A stretch of 29,265 nucleotides of DNA, from positions 1-29,265 of IMG/VR virus record IMGVR_UViG_3300030012_001496, one strand, 5' to 3'. The DNA is from a virus. The notes below the pieces were generated by a model. It was not told the origin of the DNA. It saw only the letters and a program-made list of their open reading frames with translations, and did no database searches. Positions 5,468 to 11,615 of the stretch are shown piece after piece. The position numbers and the translations under genes were made by a program. The number at the start of each line of letters is the position of its first letter. The stretch's first letter is position 1.

Positions 5468-5724
5468 TACATTCTTAATTTAATTTGATTATAGACTTTG
5501 TTTGCTATGTCTGTATACTTGTCAAGTATTTTAAGATTCTTGTCAAAACTATCTACATTATTAAGGTTTTGTTTTAAATGTTCCATATCTGAATCATCAG
5601 CAAAATCTTCAATTACTCTTGGCATAATCATTTGTTCTGTTATATAATCTACAATGCCATCTGCACAATCAATTATCTTGTCTCTTTCCTCCATCTCTAA
5701 TTGGTCTTTTTCTCTTTGTTTCAT
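5467..5724 (-). CDS. Small helical acidic protein, unknown function
   Basis: This 85-aa protein starts MKQREKDQLEMEERDKIIDC. It is highly charged and helical throughout, with a central acidic patch (EDFADDSDMEHL). It begins at an ATGA overlap with the 44-aa gene and ends at a TAATG overlap. No family is recognised. Confidence 0.62.
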   Translation of the reverse strand: MKQREKDQLEMEERDKIIDCADGIVDYITEQMIMPRVIEDFADDSDMEHLKQNLNNVDSFDKNLKILDKYTDIANKVYNQIKLRM

Positions 5725-5855
5725 TTCTTTTTCTTTTTAATTGATTCATCTAATATCTTAATATTATTTTTCATAATAATATCAAAGTCTGCACGATGAA
5801 AATATCTTTCTTCATCGTATCTTTTTAAGGTTGCTTTAATGTTTGCTTTTTTCAT
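5721..5855 (-). CDS. Small basic protein (44 aa), first gene of the small-gene operon
   Basis: ATG 5855 to TGA 5721. MKKANIKATLKRYDEERYFH is followed by a helix that ends in five Lys. The gene follows the promoter candidate at 5903-5876 by about 20 nt and overlaps the next gene by ATGA. The basic character would suit nucleic-acid binding, which is inference only. Confidence 0.6.
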   Translation of the reverse strand: MKKANIKATLKRYDEERYFHRADFDIIMKNNIKILDESIKKKKK

Positions 5856-5875
5856 TGTATTGTAATTAGATTACT

Positions 5876-5903
5876 ATATTACTAAATATTTTGCAACTGA
5901 CAA
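5876..5903 (-). promoter_or_regulatory. Promoter candidate, TTGTCA-N16-TAATAT
   Basis: On the minus strand TTGTCA (5903-5898) and TAATAT (5881-5876) are 16 nt apart. The TGTCAGTTGC stretch is also present in the promoters at 2575 and 3461. It drives the operon 5855-4217. Confidence 0.6.
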
Positions 5904-5939
5904 AATAAATTAAAAAAAAATTAAATATACCCCTGTAAA

Positions 5940-7154
5940 TTATTTTACAAAATAGCTACCATGTGGCACAGAACGAGTTAATAAGTATTGACAGCTATAT
6001 CTTGCGCCATCAATAGCATGATTAAATTTATCTTGGGGAATTGAATTTGTTAATTTCCAGGCATAGTTATTAAATTCACGAATTAGATTTATACTTGAAT
6101 TGTCAATTATAATATTATAATCTTGCATCAAAGTAATTCCTGTTAATATACTTCCCTTCTTTTTTATTGTTGGCACAATATTTAATCCTTTTACTTTTAA
6201 TTCAGTTAAAAGTCTTGGCTCTGAATTATCTGCTACAATTAAATTCTTACCACAATATCGAATTGCCAAATCAAATATCTGACTTGTTGTTAATCCTGTT
6301 TTATAAAAATGTTCCTTTAACCAAATAATTTTCCTAGATTTGTCTATTGCCACTTCAACTAAAGCTGAGGGGTCAACACTAAATCCAAAGTCCAAACCAA
6401 ATATTGAATCTATATCCTTATTGAATTTACCTATATTCCAATGAGTAAATATAACACCCTCTGCTCTTTGTAACCACCCACCCATTATCTGATGCTTATA
6501 CTTCTCTGGTCTCCTTACTTTCATATCTTCTATTTGTTCAACAAACGATTTAGATAAGTGTTCAAGATTATCTAAGTATGTAGTATGAATATAAGTTATA
6601 TCATTCTTATTGCCATTAAATCCATCAGGAACTCCCCTGTTCTGAAAGAATCGTTGATATATCCAATTCTCTTTTGTAGTAGGGTTTAGAATTAATATAC
6701 ATCTGTTTGGCACTTCTCTAGCTCTAATACTAAAATCTATTTTATCAAAACTTTCTTCATCTGTTAATTCTTCTGCTTCATCTAATACAAATGTAGATAC
6801 CCCTTGAATTGATTTTAACTTTGCAGTTTGGTCTCCACTACTTGTTCTAATACCAGAAAAGTATATTGAACTGCCTGTTAAATTATTTATTATTTCTGTT
6901 TTAGTTATGGTAAATTGTTCAGCGATACCCATTAACTCTAGCTTTTCTATAAACTCAGGTATAATTGACATACCTGCCGAAGTCATCGTAAAACGAGTAA
7001 ATAATATTCTATGTCCTTTTTCAAAGGTTAGTAACACTAGAAAGGTATTGACTGCAAATGATTTTCCACTTCCACGACCACCAGTAATTACAAAATATCT
7101 ATTCTTTGAATTAAATAGAGCTTGATACTTTTTATTTAGATTTAAGTTTTTCAT
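5940..7154 (-). CDS. terL: Terminase large subunit (ATPase-nuclease)
   Basis: This is the packaging motor that translocates and cuts DNA. I chose the ATG at 7154 (404 aa) because it makes an ATGA overlap with the upstream stop; a start five codons earlier at 7169 is possible. Numbered from 7154, Walker A is GGRGSGKS at 25-32 and Walker B is FVLDEAEE near 122-129. A coupling-like ILNPTT lies near 156. The RNase H-like nuclease carries acidic residues at GLDFG (D255), IVADNSEP (D309) and HAIDGARY (D382). The layout fits the PBSX/SPP1-like terminase branch. It is the last gene of the replication-packaging block. No clear terminator follows before the 5903 promoter. Confidence 0.95.
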   Translation of the reverse strand: MKNLNLNKKYQALFNSKNRYFVITGGRGSGKSFAVNTFLVLLTFEKGHRILFTRFTMTSAGMSIIPEFIEKLELMGIAEQFTITKTEIINNLTGSSIYFSGIRTSSGDQTAKLKSIQGVSTFVLDEAEELTDEESFDKIDFSIRAREVPNRCILILNPTTKENWIYQRFFQNRGVPDGFNGNKNDITYIHTTYLDNLEHLSKSFVEQIEDMKVRRPEKYKHQIMGGWLQRAEGVIFTHWNIGKFNKDIDSIFGLDFGFSVDPSALVEVAIDKSRKIIWLKEHFYKTGLTTSQIFDLAIRYCGKNLIVADNSEPRLLTELKVKGLNIVPTIKKKGSILTGITLMQDYNIIIDNSSINLIREFNNYAWKLTNSIPQDKFNHAIDGARYSCQYLLTRSVPHGSYFVK

Positions 7155-7768
7155 AAATCTTTTGACCACTGATTTACAATAGCTTTAGCAACACCTACAA
7201 AAGTTTTACTACTATCAATTTTACTTCTATAAACAAAAGTATAAGATTGACCTCTTTTTTTACCACCTGTATTTGATGGTAAATAAGGTTTATAATTATC
7301 AATAATATTTGTATGTTTTAATAAAGGCAGATTCTTTAACCATAGTAAAGTTTTTTTACTATAAGGTTCTCCAAATTGATAAGGTTGTATTGTTTGAGTG
7401 TGTTTTGGTAAATCAAATATCTTACTTGGTAATGGATTTTCAACACAAATTTTATCTATTGGTGCATTTAATAATTTCATAAAAAACTCTTTTGCTTTTA
7501 ACCCTTTTGTATATCTGTTTTTATTTAATATTCCTTTTGGATATAACCACCTTGCACCCGCATTACTTAAATAAGTACAAGGAGGGTGTGCTATCATTAA
7601 ATCATATTTTCCACTATACGCTTCTTTTATTGCATCTCCTTTAATATGCCATTCAGGATGCCCTCCAGAACAATCTTGTATATCACAACTAAACGCTTTA
7701 AATCCTAATAATCTAAATTCTTTAGTTACTCTTTGACTTTCTTCACACGCTATTAGAATCTTTTTCAT
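7151..7768 (-). CDS. C5-cytosine methyltransferase-like protein
   Basis: This 205-aa protein is shorter than classical Dcm enzymes (about 330 aa or more). A motif I-like region CEESQRVTKEF (8-18) with FSCDIQDCSGGHPEW leads to the catalytic-loop-like HPPCTYLSNAGARW near 60-73, the PC motif of C5 methyltransferases. ENPLPS near 110-115 corresponds to the ENV/ENP motif. A full target-recognition domain seems to be missing. Such short proteins in phages are usually annotated as DNA cytosine methyltransferases. Activity here is unproven, and a related base-modifying role is possible. It sits between the TerS candidate (26-bp overlap) and TerL (ATGA overlap), so it may mark phage DNA around packaging. 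Confidence 0.72.
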   Translation of the reverse strand: MKKILIACEESQRVTKEFRLLGFKAFSCDIQDCSGGHPEWHIKGDAIKEAYSGKYDLMIAHPPCTYLSNAGARWLYPKGILNKNRYTKGLKAKEFFMKLLNAPIDKICVENPLPSKIFDLPKHTQTIQPYQFGEPYSKKTLLWLKNLPLLKHTNIIDNYKPYLPSNTGGKKRGQSYTFVYRSKIDSSKTFVGVAKAIVNQWSKDL

Positions 7769-8108
7769 CTACATCTTTAGATTCAATATCAATAGTTTTC
7801 TCTTTTTCTAAAAAGTTTATTACAGGAATATTAACCTCAGTTTTCACATCTAACTCTTTACTTTCTTTTGGTTTACCATACTTATATTCCCAAAGTAATC
7901 TCATATGAGGAAAGCTCTCCTTTGACATCTTGGCAAGTTCTAACCATGCTTTTTCCTCACTACCAAATACTTTTTTCATACTCTGTAAAGCAAAGCTACT
8001 TAGTTTCTTTTCGGTTGCTTTTGGTTTTCTTCCTTGACCTCTTGAGATGCCTTTTACTGCACCATTGTTTTTTCTACCATCAGGTTTCTTTTTATCTAAT
8101 TCTTCCAT
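7743..8108 (-). CDS. terS: Terminase small subunit candidate
   Basis: This 121-aa protein has a basic, Gly-rich N-terminus (KKPDGRKNNGAVKGISRGQGRKPKATEKK) like those of many phage DNA-binding TerS proteins. A helical middle follows (AWLELAKMSKESFPHMRLLWEYKYGKPKES); xxLLxEYxYGKPKE is often seen in such proteins. The C-terminus is acidic. Position one gene before TerL supports the role of recognising the packaging site. No textbook HTH is obvious, so the assignment rests on context and general pattern. Confidence 0.62.
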   Translation of the reverse strand: MEELDKKKPDGRKNNGAVKGISRGQGRKPKATEKKLSSFALQSMKKVFGSEEKAWLELAKMSKESFPHMRLLWEYKYGKPKESKELDVKTEVNIPVINFLEKEKTIDIESKDVDEKDSNSV

Positions 8109-8434
8109 TGTTCTTTACTAATTAATTGTGATATAATTGCATAATTACCTAAGTCTTGAAAAGTATCTACTAAAGATTCATTATTAGCTTTTCGATTCTT
8201 AATGATTAGGTTTTTCCAACGACTTATTTTATCGTTCATTCTAAACCACAAACCACTCAAAGCAAATTGCTTTCCTTCTTCTGTGGTTAAGTCTGCTCCT
8301 GTACTAATATTGCCAATACCATAATCTAATTGTTTTTTGGCAAACAACTCAAATTGTTCTAGCATAATAGCTTCATAGTTATTGTAAAGATTAGGAGATT
8401 CCTTCTTCAATAGCTTTCTGTATTTGTCTTTCAT
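8096..8434 (-). CDS. Nmad1/DUF1599-type protein
   Basis: This 112-aa all-alpha protein contains AKKQLDYGIGNIST, LSGLWFRMNDKISRWKNL and NESLVDTFQDLGNYAII. These are the conserved blocks of the DUF1599 or 'nucleotide modification associated domain 1' family. The family has been linked by comparative genomics to phage DNA base modification and resembles MazG-type NTP-binding helices. Its exact reaction is not established. Proximity to the methyltransferase-like gene fits a nucleotide or base-modification role. It overlaps its neighbours by 13 bp and 44 bp. Confidence 0.8.
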   Translation of the reverse strand: MKDKYRKLLKKESPNLYNNYEAIMLEQFELFAKKQLDYGIGNISTGADLTTEEGKQFALSGLWFRMNDKISRWKNLIIKNRKANNESLVDTFQDLGNYAIISQLISKEQWKN

Positions 8435-8633
8435 ATTTTAATTTATATATCTTTGTGTTTACTTCAAGTAACTCTTTTAAGATTCTTAACATCTGTTGCG
8501 AATCAAATCTAGTCCTACAACGAAAACAAGACCTTCTAATTATGTATTGAATTAAATTTCGCTTATAAGATTCATAATAGTCTATGTCCTCTTGCAAGTC
8601 CTTTATTAACTTTAATAGATTCTCTGTATTCAT
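8391..8633 (-). CDS. Small helical protein with a CxxC, unknown function
   Basis: This 80-aa protein starts MNTENLLKLIKDLQEDIDYY. It is strongly helical and basic, with RRSCFRCRTRF (residues 33-43) giving a single CxxC that could bind a metal as a dimer. It overlaps the next gene by 44 bp and the previous one by 62 bp, which is unusually long but both frames look coding. It is probably a small regulator or nuclease partner. No family is recognised. Confidence 0.55.
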   Translation of the reverse strand: MNTENLLKLIKDLQEDIDYYESYKRNLIQYIIRRSCFRCRTRFDSQQMLRILKELLEVNTKIYKLKYERQIQKAIEEGIS

Positions 8634-8793
8634 TTATTGCTTTTAATATTCCACTACAACACTCATATTCTTCAGTATCTTCATAATGCTTTAATATCAT
8701 TATGGCATCTGTAAGAGTAGTTACATTTGTTTGCAAACATAATAAAGTGTCTAAGTAGCATTCTTCTTTATCTAGGTATAAAATATTATTCAT
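8572..8793 (-). CDS. Small protein, unknown function
   Basis: This 73-aa protein starts MNNILYLDKEECYLDTLLCL. It has four Cys (12, 19, 45, 46), an acidic middle and a basic tail (VNKGLARGHRLL). The ATG at 8793 overlaps the stop of the RecE-like gene as TAATG, which supports translation. The last 62 bp overlap the next gene in another frame. No family is recognised. Confidence 0.55.
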   Translation of the reverse strand: MNNILYLDKEECYLDTLLCLQTNVTTLTDAIMILKHYEDTEEYECCSGILKAINEYRESIKVNKGLARGHRLL

Positions 8794-9566
8794 TACAAAG
8801 TATCTATAACTAAGTAATCATTTAGGTTAAATTCATTTTTAATAAATCTTTCATAGACATTCAATGCCATCTCTACTTTTTGTTCGCCACTATAATAAAA
8901 ATCCTCGCTTACATCAAATATTCCTATTTCATTTGTTTGTGTTTTATCAATAACAACGAATCTAAAGTCCTTATAAGATTTGCCAAACATATTACAATAG
9001 ATATAACATTGACTATCGTAATTATATATTTTGGCACTATACTTAAATTTATTCAAGTCGCTTGTACTTTTTAAATCTACAAGCAAACTACCAAGTGCAT
9101 CAGCTTTTGCCCTAAAAGGATAATCTAATAAATAATCTACTTGTGGTACTTCAAACTCACAATCAGATATTAAATCACTAGCTTCTTTGCAACTATAAAA
9201 TCTATCTCGCATTCTCAATGCTTTGTCTCTATCTTTCATTGTAAAGACATCCCATCTTTCAGCTTTGGCAAGTTTGTATTGCTTATTGGCTTTAGTTGCC
9301 ACATCTAAGAATAAACATTCATTAAATTTATCCTGTTCTAAAATACTTGCATGAAATAAATATCCCTGTGCAAGTGCATCAGATTCAGTTGGCAAGTCTT
9401 CTACCTTTTTATATTCTCTAGGAGATTTTAATAATTTGCTAACAGCACTACTTGAAAAACAAGCAGTTGATAAATAACCATAGTAGAATTTATCTTGTAT
9501 GGCTTTTTCGACAAGTTCGTTTCTATCCCAAACTTCGCCATCTAATGTTGTAAATAAGTCTTTCAT
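8793..9566 (-). CDS. RecE-like PD-(D/E)XK exonuclease
   Basis: A 5'-3' exonuclease of the RecE/exodeoxyribonuclease VIII or Cas4-RecB type is likely. I chose the ATG at 9566 (MKDLFTTLDG, 257 aa), which forms ATGA with the upstream stop; a TTG at 9572 is the alternative. Motifs numbered from 9566: a LFH near 72, YPFRAKADALG with D156, LLVDLKST with D164 and K166, and YDSQCYIY with the RecB-type Gln near 186. With the ERF annealing protein it would form a recombination pair that makes and joins single-stranded ends. Confidence 0.85.
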   Translation of the reverse strand: MKDLFTTLDGEVWDRNELVEKAIQDKFYYGYLSTACFSSSAVSKLLKSPREYKKVEDLPTESDALAQGYLFHASILEQDKFNECLFLDVATKANKQYKLAKAERWDVFTMKDRDKALRMRDRFYSCKEASDLISDCEFEVPQVDYLLDYPFRAKADALGSLLVDLKSTSDLNKFKYSAKIYNYDSQCYIYCNMFGKSYKDFRFVVIDKTQTNEIGIFDVSEDFYYSGEQKVEMALNVYERFIKNEFNLNDYLVIDTL

Positions 9567-9802
9567 TGACAATCGTAATTATAATTTTGTGAATAATTTA
9601 GTTCCCAACAATCACCTGAGACATAATAGTTATACACTTCATTATAACCATTTATACATATATAAACATATTTGACATTGTAATCTCCATACTCGACATG
9701 GTGTGGTCCAAGTCTAGGAGGCGAAGGATAATATTCTAAATCACAATTCTCCTTAGTACAACTTTGTATAAACATAATTAATAGTAGTAATATTATTCTC
9801 AT
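9563..9802 (-). CDS. Small lipoprotein
   Basis: This 79-aa protein has a short signal peptide, MRIILLLLIMFIQSC, whose lipobox-like IQSC predicts cleavage before C15 and lipid attachment. The mature part is small, Tyr-rich (GYNEVYNYY, NYSQNYNYD) and has four more Cys, which could form disulphides outside the cytoplasm. Surface lipoproteins in phages can act in superinfection exclusion, but that is inference here. It lies just before the RecE-like gene (ATGA overlap), an odd place for a secreted protein. Confidence 0.7.
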   Translation of the reverse strand: MRIILLLLIMFIQSCTKENCDLEYYPSPPRLGPHHVEYGDYNVKYVYICINGYNEVYNYYVSGDCWELNYSQNYNYDCQ

Positions 9803-9852
9803 TGTTTCATTGTTAGAAACAAATTAAATAATAATTAATTAATTATGCAAGT

Positions 9853-9999
9853 CTAATTGAATTTCTTTTTCCAAATATCCATAGCAACTGCATATCGTTG
9901 CTTGAGGTCAGGATATTCTAAAATCATTTTGGCATTATTCATAAACCTCTGTAAGAAGTTTTCTCTTTGTTCGTATCTCTTTGGTTTTATTAGTGGCAT
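9853..9999 (-). CDS. Small conserved phage protein (48 aa)
   Basis: ATG 9999 to TAG 9853. The sequence MPLIKPKRYEQRENFLQRFM ... EYPDLKQRYAVAMDIWKKK fits a short motif that I know from phage head regions: MPxPxPxxGExxxxFxxRxM...EYPDxxQRxAVxxxxW. In many phages it precedes or is fused to protease and scaffold genes. Here it sits alone in the replication block. Its function is not known. It is separated from neighbours by about 30-50 nt of AT-rich sequence. Confidence 0.72.
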   Translation of the reverse strand: MPLIKPKRYEQRENFLQRFMNNAKMILEYPDLKQRYAVAMDIWKKKFN

Positions 10000-10028
10000 A
10001 TATAAATAATAAATACTATTAGATTTGT

Positions 10029-10427
10029 TTAAAAGCTACATTTTTTACATTCCCATTTCTCGCCTAGCTTATTTATATATCGCTTAAATTCATAACCCTC
10101 AGTATAATAAACCCATTTCTTATCAAAATATATTGCAGTTACTTTACAATTTTCTAATGGTATGTTTTGCTCATCACTTTCGTAATCGTGCTCAACTTTT
10201 AATACAATAGATTTTTTAGTGTGCCAAGAATTACATAGTCGTTCTAACAATAGTCTTTGACCAGTAGGTATCTTTTTGAATTTATATTTAACTTCAATGA
10301 GTATAAGTATCTCATTATCAAACTCTAACACAGCATCAATATCGCTAGGGTGCATTTTACCATTTTGCACTCCTGTAAAGTCAATGACTTGTCTAACCTT
10401 TTTTCTATTTCTGATTAAACTACTCAT
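10029..10427 (-). CDS. PD-(D/E)XK nuclease-like protein
   Basis: This 132-aa protein shows MHPSDIDAVLEFD (acidic D29/D31), ILILIEVKYK (E45-V-K47) and a Gln-containing helix (TGQRLLLERL). This is the order of a PD-(D/E)XK nuclease core, close to restriction-endonuclease-like and Holliday-junction-resolvase folds. The C-terminus ends EKWECKKCSF with one CxxC. It lies next to primase, sigma and recombination genes, which suggests a DNA-repair or host-DNA-degrading nuclease. It overlaps the upstream gene by 8 bp. Confidence 0.75.
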   Translation of the reverse strand: MSSLIRNRKKVRQVIDFTGVQNGKMHPSDIDAVLEFDNEILILIEVKYKFKKIPTGQRLLLERLCNSWHTKKSIVLKVEHDYESDEQNIPLENCKVTAIYFDKKWVYYTEGYEFKRYINKLGEKWECKKCSF

Positions 10428-10824
10428 CTAAATATTCGACATATACTCTATGTAATTTATTGTGTAATTCAGTTTTGAAACACGAACTACAACTTGTCAT
10501 CTTTTTATTTTGATGAAACACTCTGTTAAATATCTTTAACAACTTCTGTTGAGTTTGTGGATGTATTGTTTGTTTATCTTCTTTAAAATATTTATCTAAA
10601 TACTTAAATTCATCTTCTGTTAAACACTCTGGTTTATAATATGGAAATAAATAATTGAGCTTTTCTTTTCTATCGTCACAACCACAATCTTCACCTAGCA
10701 CCCATTTAGCTACTTTATCTATTCCTGTTTTCTTAAATACTTTTTCTAAAGTATCTCCTAAACCTTTACTCTTTGTACTTTTTGTAATGCTCTTTTGCTT
10801 TTTTTCTGATTTTTTCTTTGGCAT
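10420..10824 (-). CDS. Conserved phage protein with CGCD and CSSC motifs
   Basis: This 134-aa protein has a Lys-rich N-terminus (MPKKKSEKKQKSITKSTKSKGLGDTLE). It continues with TGIDKVAKWVLGEDCGCDDRKEKLN (CxC), KPECLTEDEF and KMTSCSSCFKTELHNKLHRVY (CxxC). Four or more conserved-looking Cys suggest zinc binding. I recall homologs widely in Bacteroidetes phages without an assigned function. The N-terminus overlaps the sigma-like gene by 59 bp. It is possibly nucleic-acid binding, which is inference from the basic start and the Cys pairs. Confidence 0.65.
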   Translation of the reverse strand: MPKKKSEKKQKSITKSTKSKGLGDTLEKVFKKTGIDKVAKWVLGEDCGCDDRKEKLNYLFPYYKPECLTEDEFKYLDKYFKEDKQTIHPQTQQKLLKIFNRVFHQNKKMTSCSSCFKTELHNKLHRVYVEYLDE

Positions 10825-11341
10825 TTGTTAATGTATTAAATATTGAACTTAAACTTATTTTTGTTTCTTTACTTATATCTCTCATGCTCATTTTAGTATT
10901 GAAATACAACCTAGTTAATTTCTTGTCGTACCAATACCAGTCATCAATCTCTTTATCAATGACATCAAACAATTCTTCTAATTTAACCTTTTTTTCATAA
11001 TTATCTATAAAATCATTATAGTCTTCTACAACATCCTCATATAATTTATATATATCATCTCTGTTAAACTCACTAAATAAAAATATCTTTTTGTTTTTTA
11101 CAGACTTGCCAAACTGCAAGAATTTACTATAATATATGTTTCGCATTGTAATATATATATAAAAAGTATTTATTTCTTTTTCATTATACATAATCCTTTC
11201 AATGTCTTTTGTATAATCGTGCATCCTTATATACATTTCTTGAACAATCTCATTAGCATCTTCATTGTTAATTTTAAAACTACTAGCCATTCTCAACCAC
11301 TCAGTATGTCTTCTTGCCAATATATTAAGAATCTTACTCAA
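10766..11341 (-). CDS. Sigma-70-family-like transcription factor
   Basis: The protein is probably 191 aa, from a TTG start at 11341 that overlaps the previous stop (TTGAGTAA). The next ATG is at 11290 (MASSFKINNEDA). N-terminal residues HTEWLRMASSF and DANEIVQEMYIRMHDY resemble region 2 of ECF-type sigma factors. The C-terminal KKLTRLYFNTKMSMRDISKETKISLSSIFNTL is a clear region-4 HTH. The centre is Asp/Tyr-rich and divergent. Such proteins in Bacteroidetes phages probably direct host RNA polymerase to phage promoters. Which promoters it reads cannot be told from sequence. Confidence 0.75.
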   Translation of the reverse strand: MSKILNILARRHTEWLRMASSFKINNEDANEIVQEMYIRMHDYTKDIERIMYNEKEINTFYIYITMRNIYYSKFLQFGKSVKNKKIFLFSEFNRDDIYKLYEDVVEDYNDFIDNYEKKVKLEELFDVIDKEIDDWYWYDKKLTRLYFNTKMSMRDISKETKISLSSIFNTLTNAKEKIRKKAKEHYKKYKE

Positions 11342-11615
11342 CCAATATAGATTTAACTTGTTCAAAACTATTGCATACATGATAGTTCCCCTTCCATTCA
11401 TTCTGGAACTCAACCTCATCTGGTGTAAGTTTCTGTTGATATTTTGTTTTACTACCATCTTTTAATTCTACTAAATAGTTTCGATTATTAAATCCAATTA
11501 TAATATCTGGTGCGCCTTTTCCTAATTGATGTGTGTGTAAAATAGAACAACCAATCTCTCTTAGCTTGGCAACTATCTCTTTTTGGTTAGCATCTACTCT
11601 TGCTCTTCTTCGCAT
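11334..11615 (-). CDS. VRR-NUC / Holliday-junction-resolvase-like nuclease
   Basis: This 93-aa protein starts with a basic MRRRARVDANQKEIVAKLRE helix. HQLGKGAPDIIIGF (D37) and NYLVELKDGSK (E50-L-K52) follow, giving the PD-(D/E)XK core typical of minimal VRR-NUC or HJC-type enzymes. Length matches the single-domain family (90-110 aa). It probably resolves branched recombination or replication intermediates made by the ERF/RecE pair. It overlaps the primase-helicase by 22 bp and the sigma-like gene by 8 bp. Confidence 0.85.
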   Translation of the reverse strand: MRRRARVDANQKEIVAKLREIGCSILHTHQLGKGAPDIIIGFNNRNYLVELKDGSKTKYQQKLTPDEVEFQNEWKGNYHVCNSFEQVKSILVE

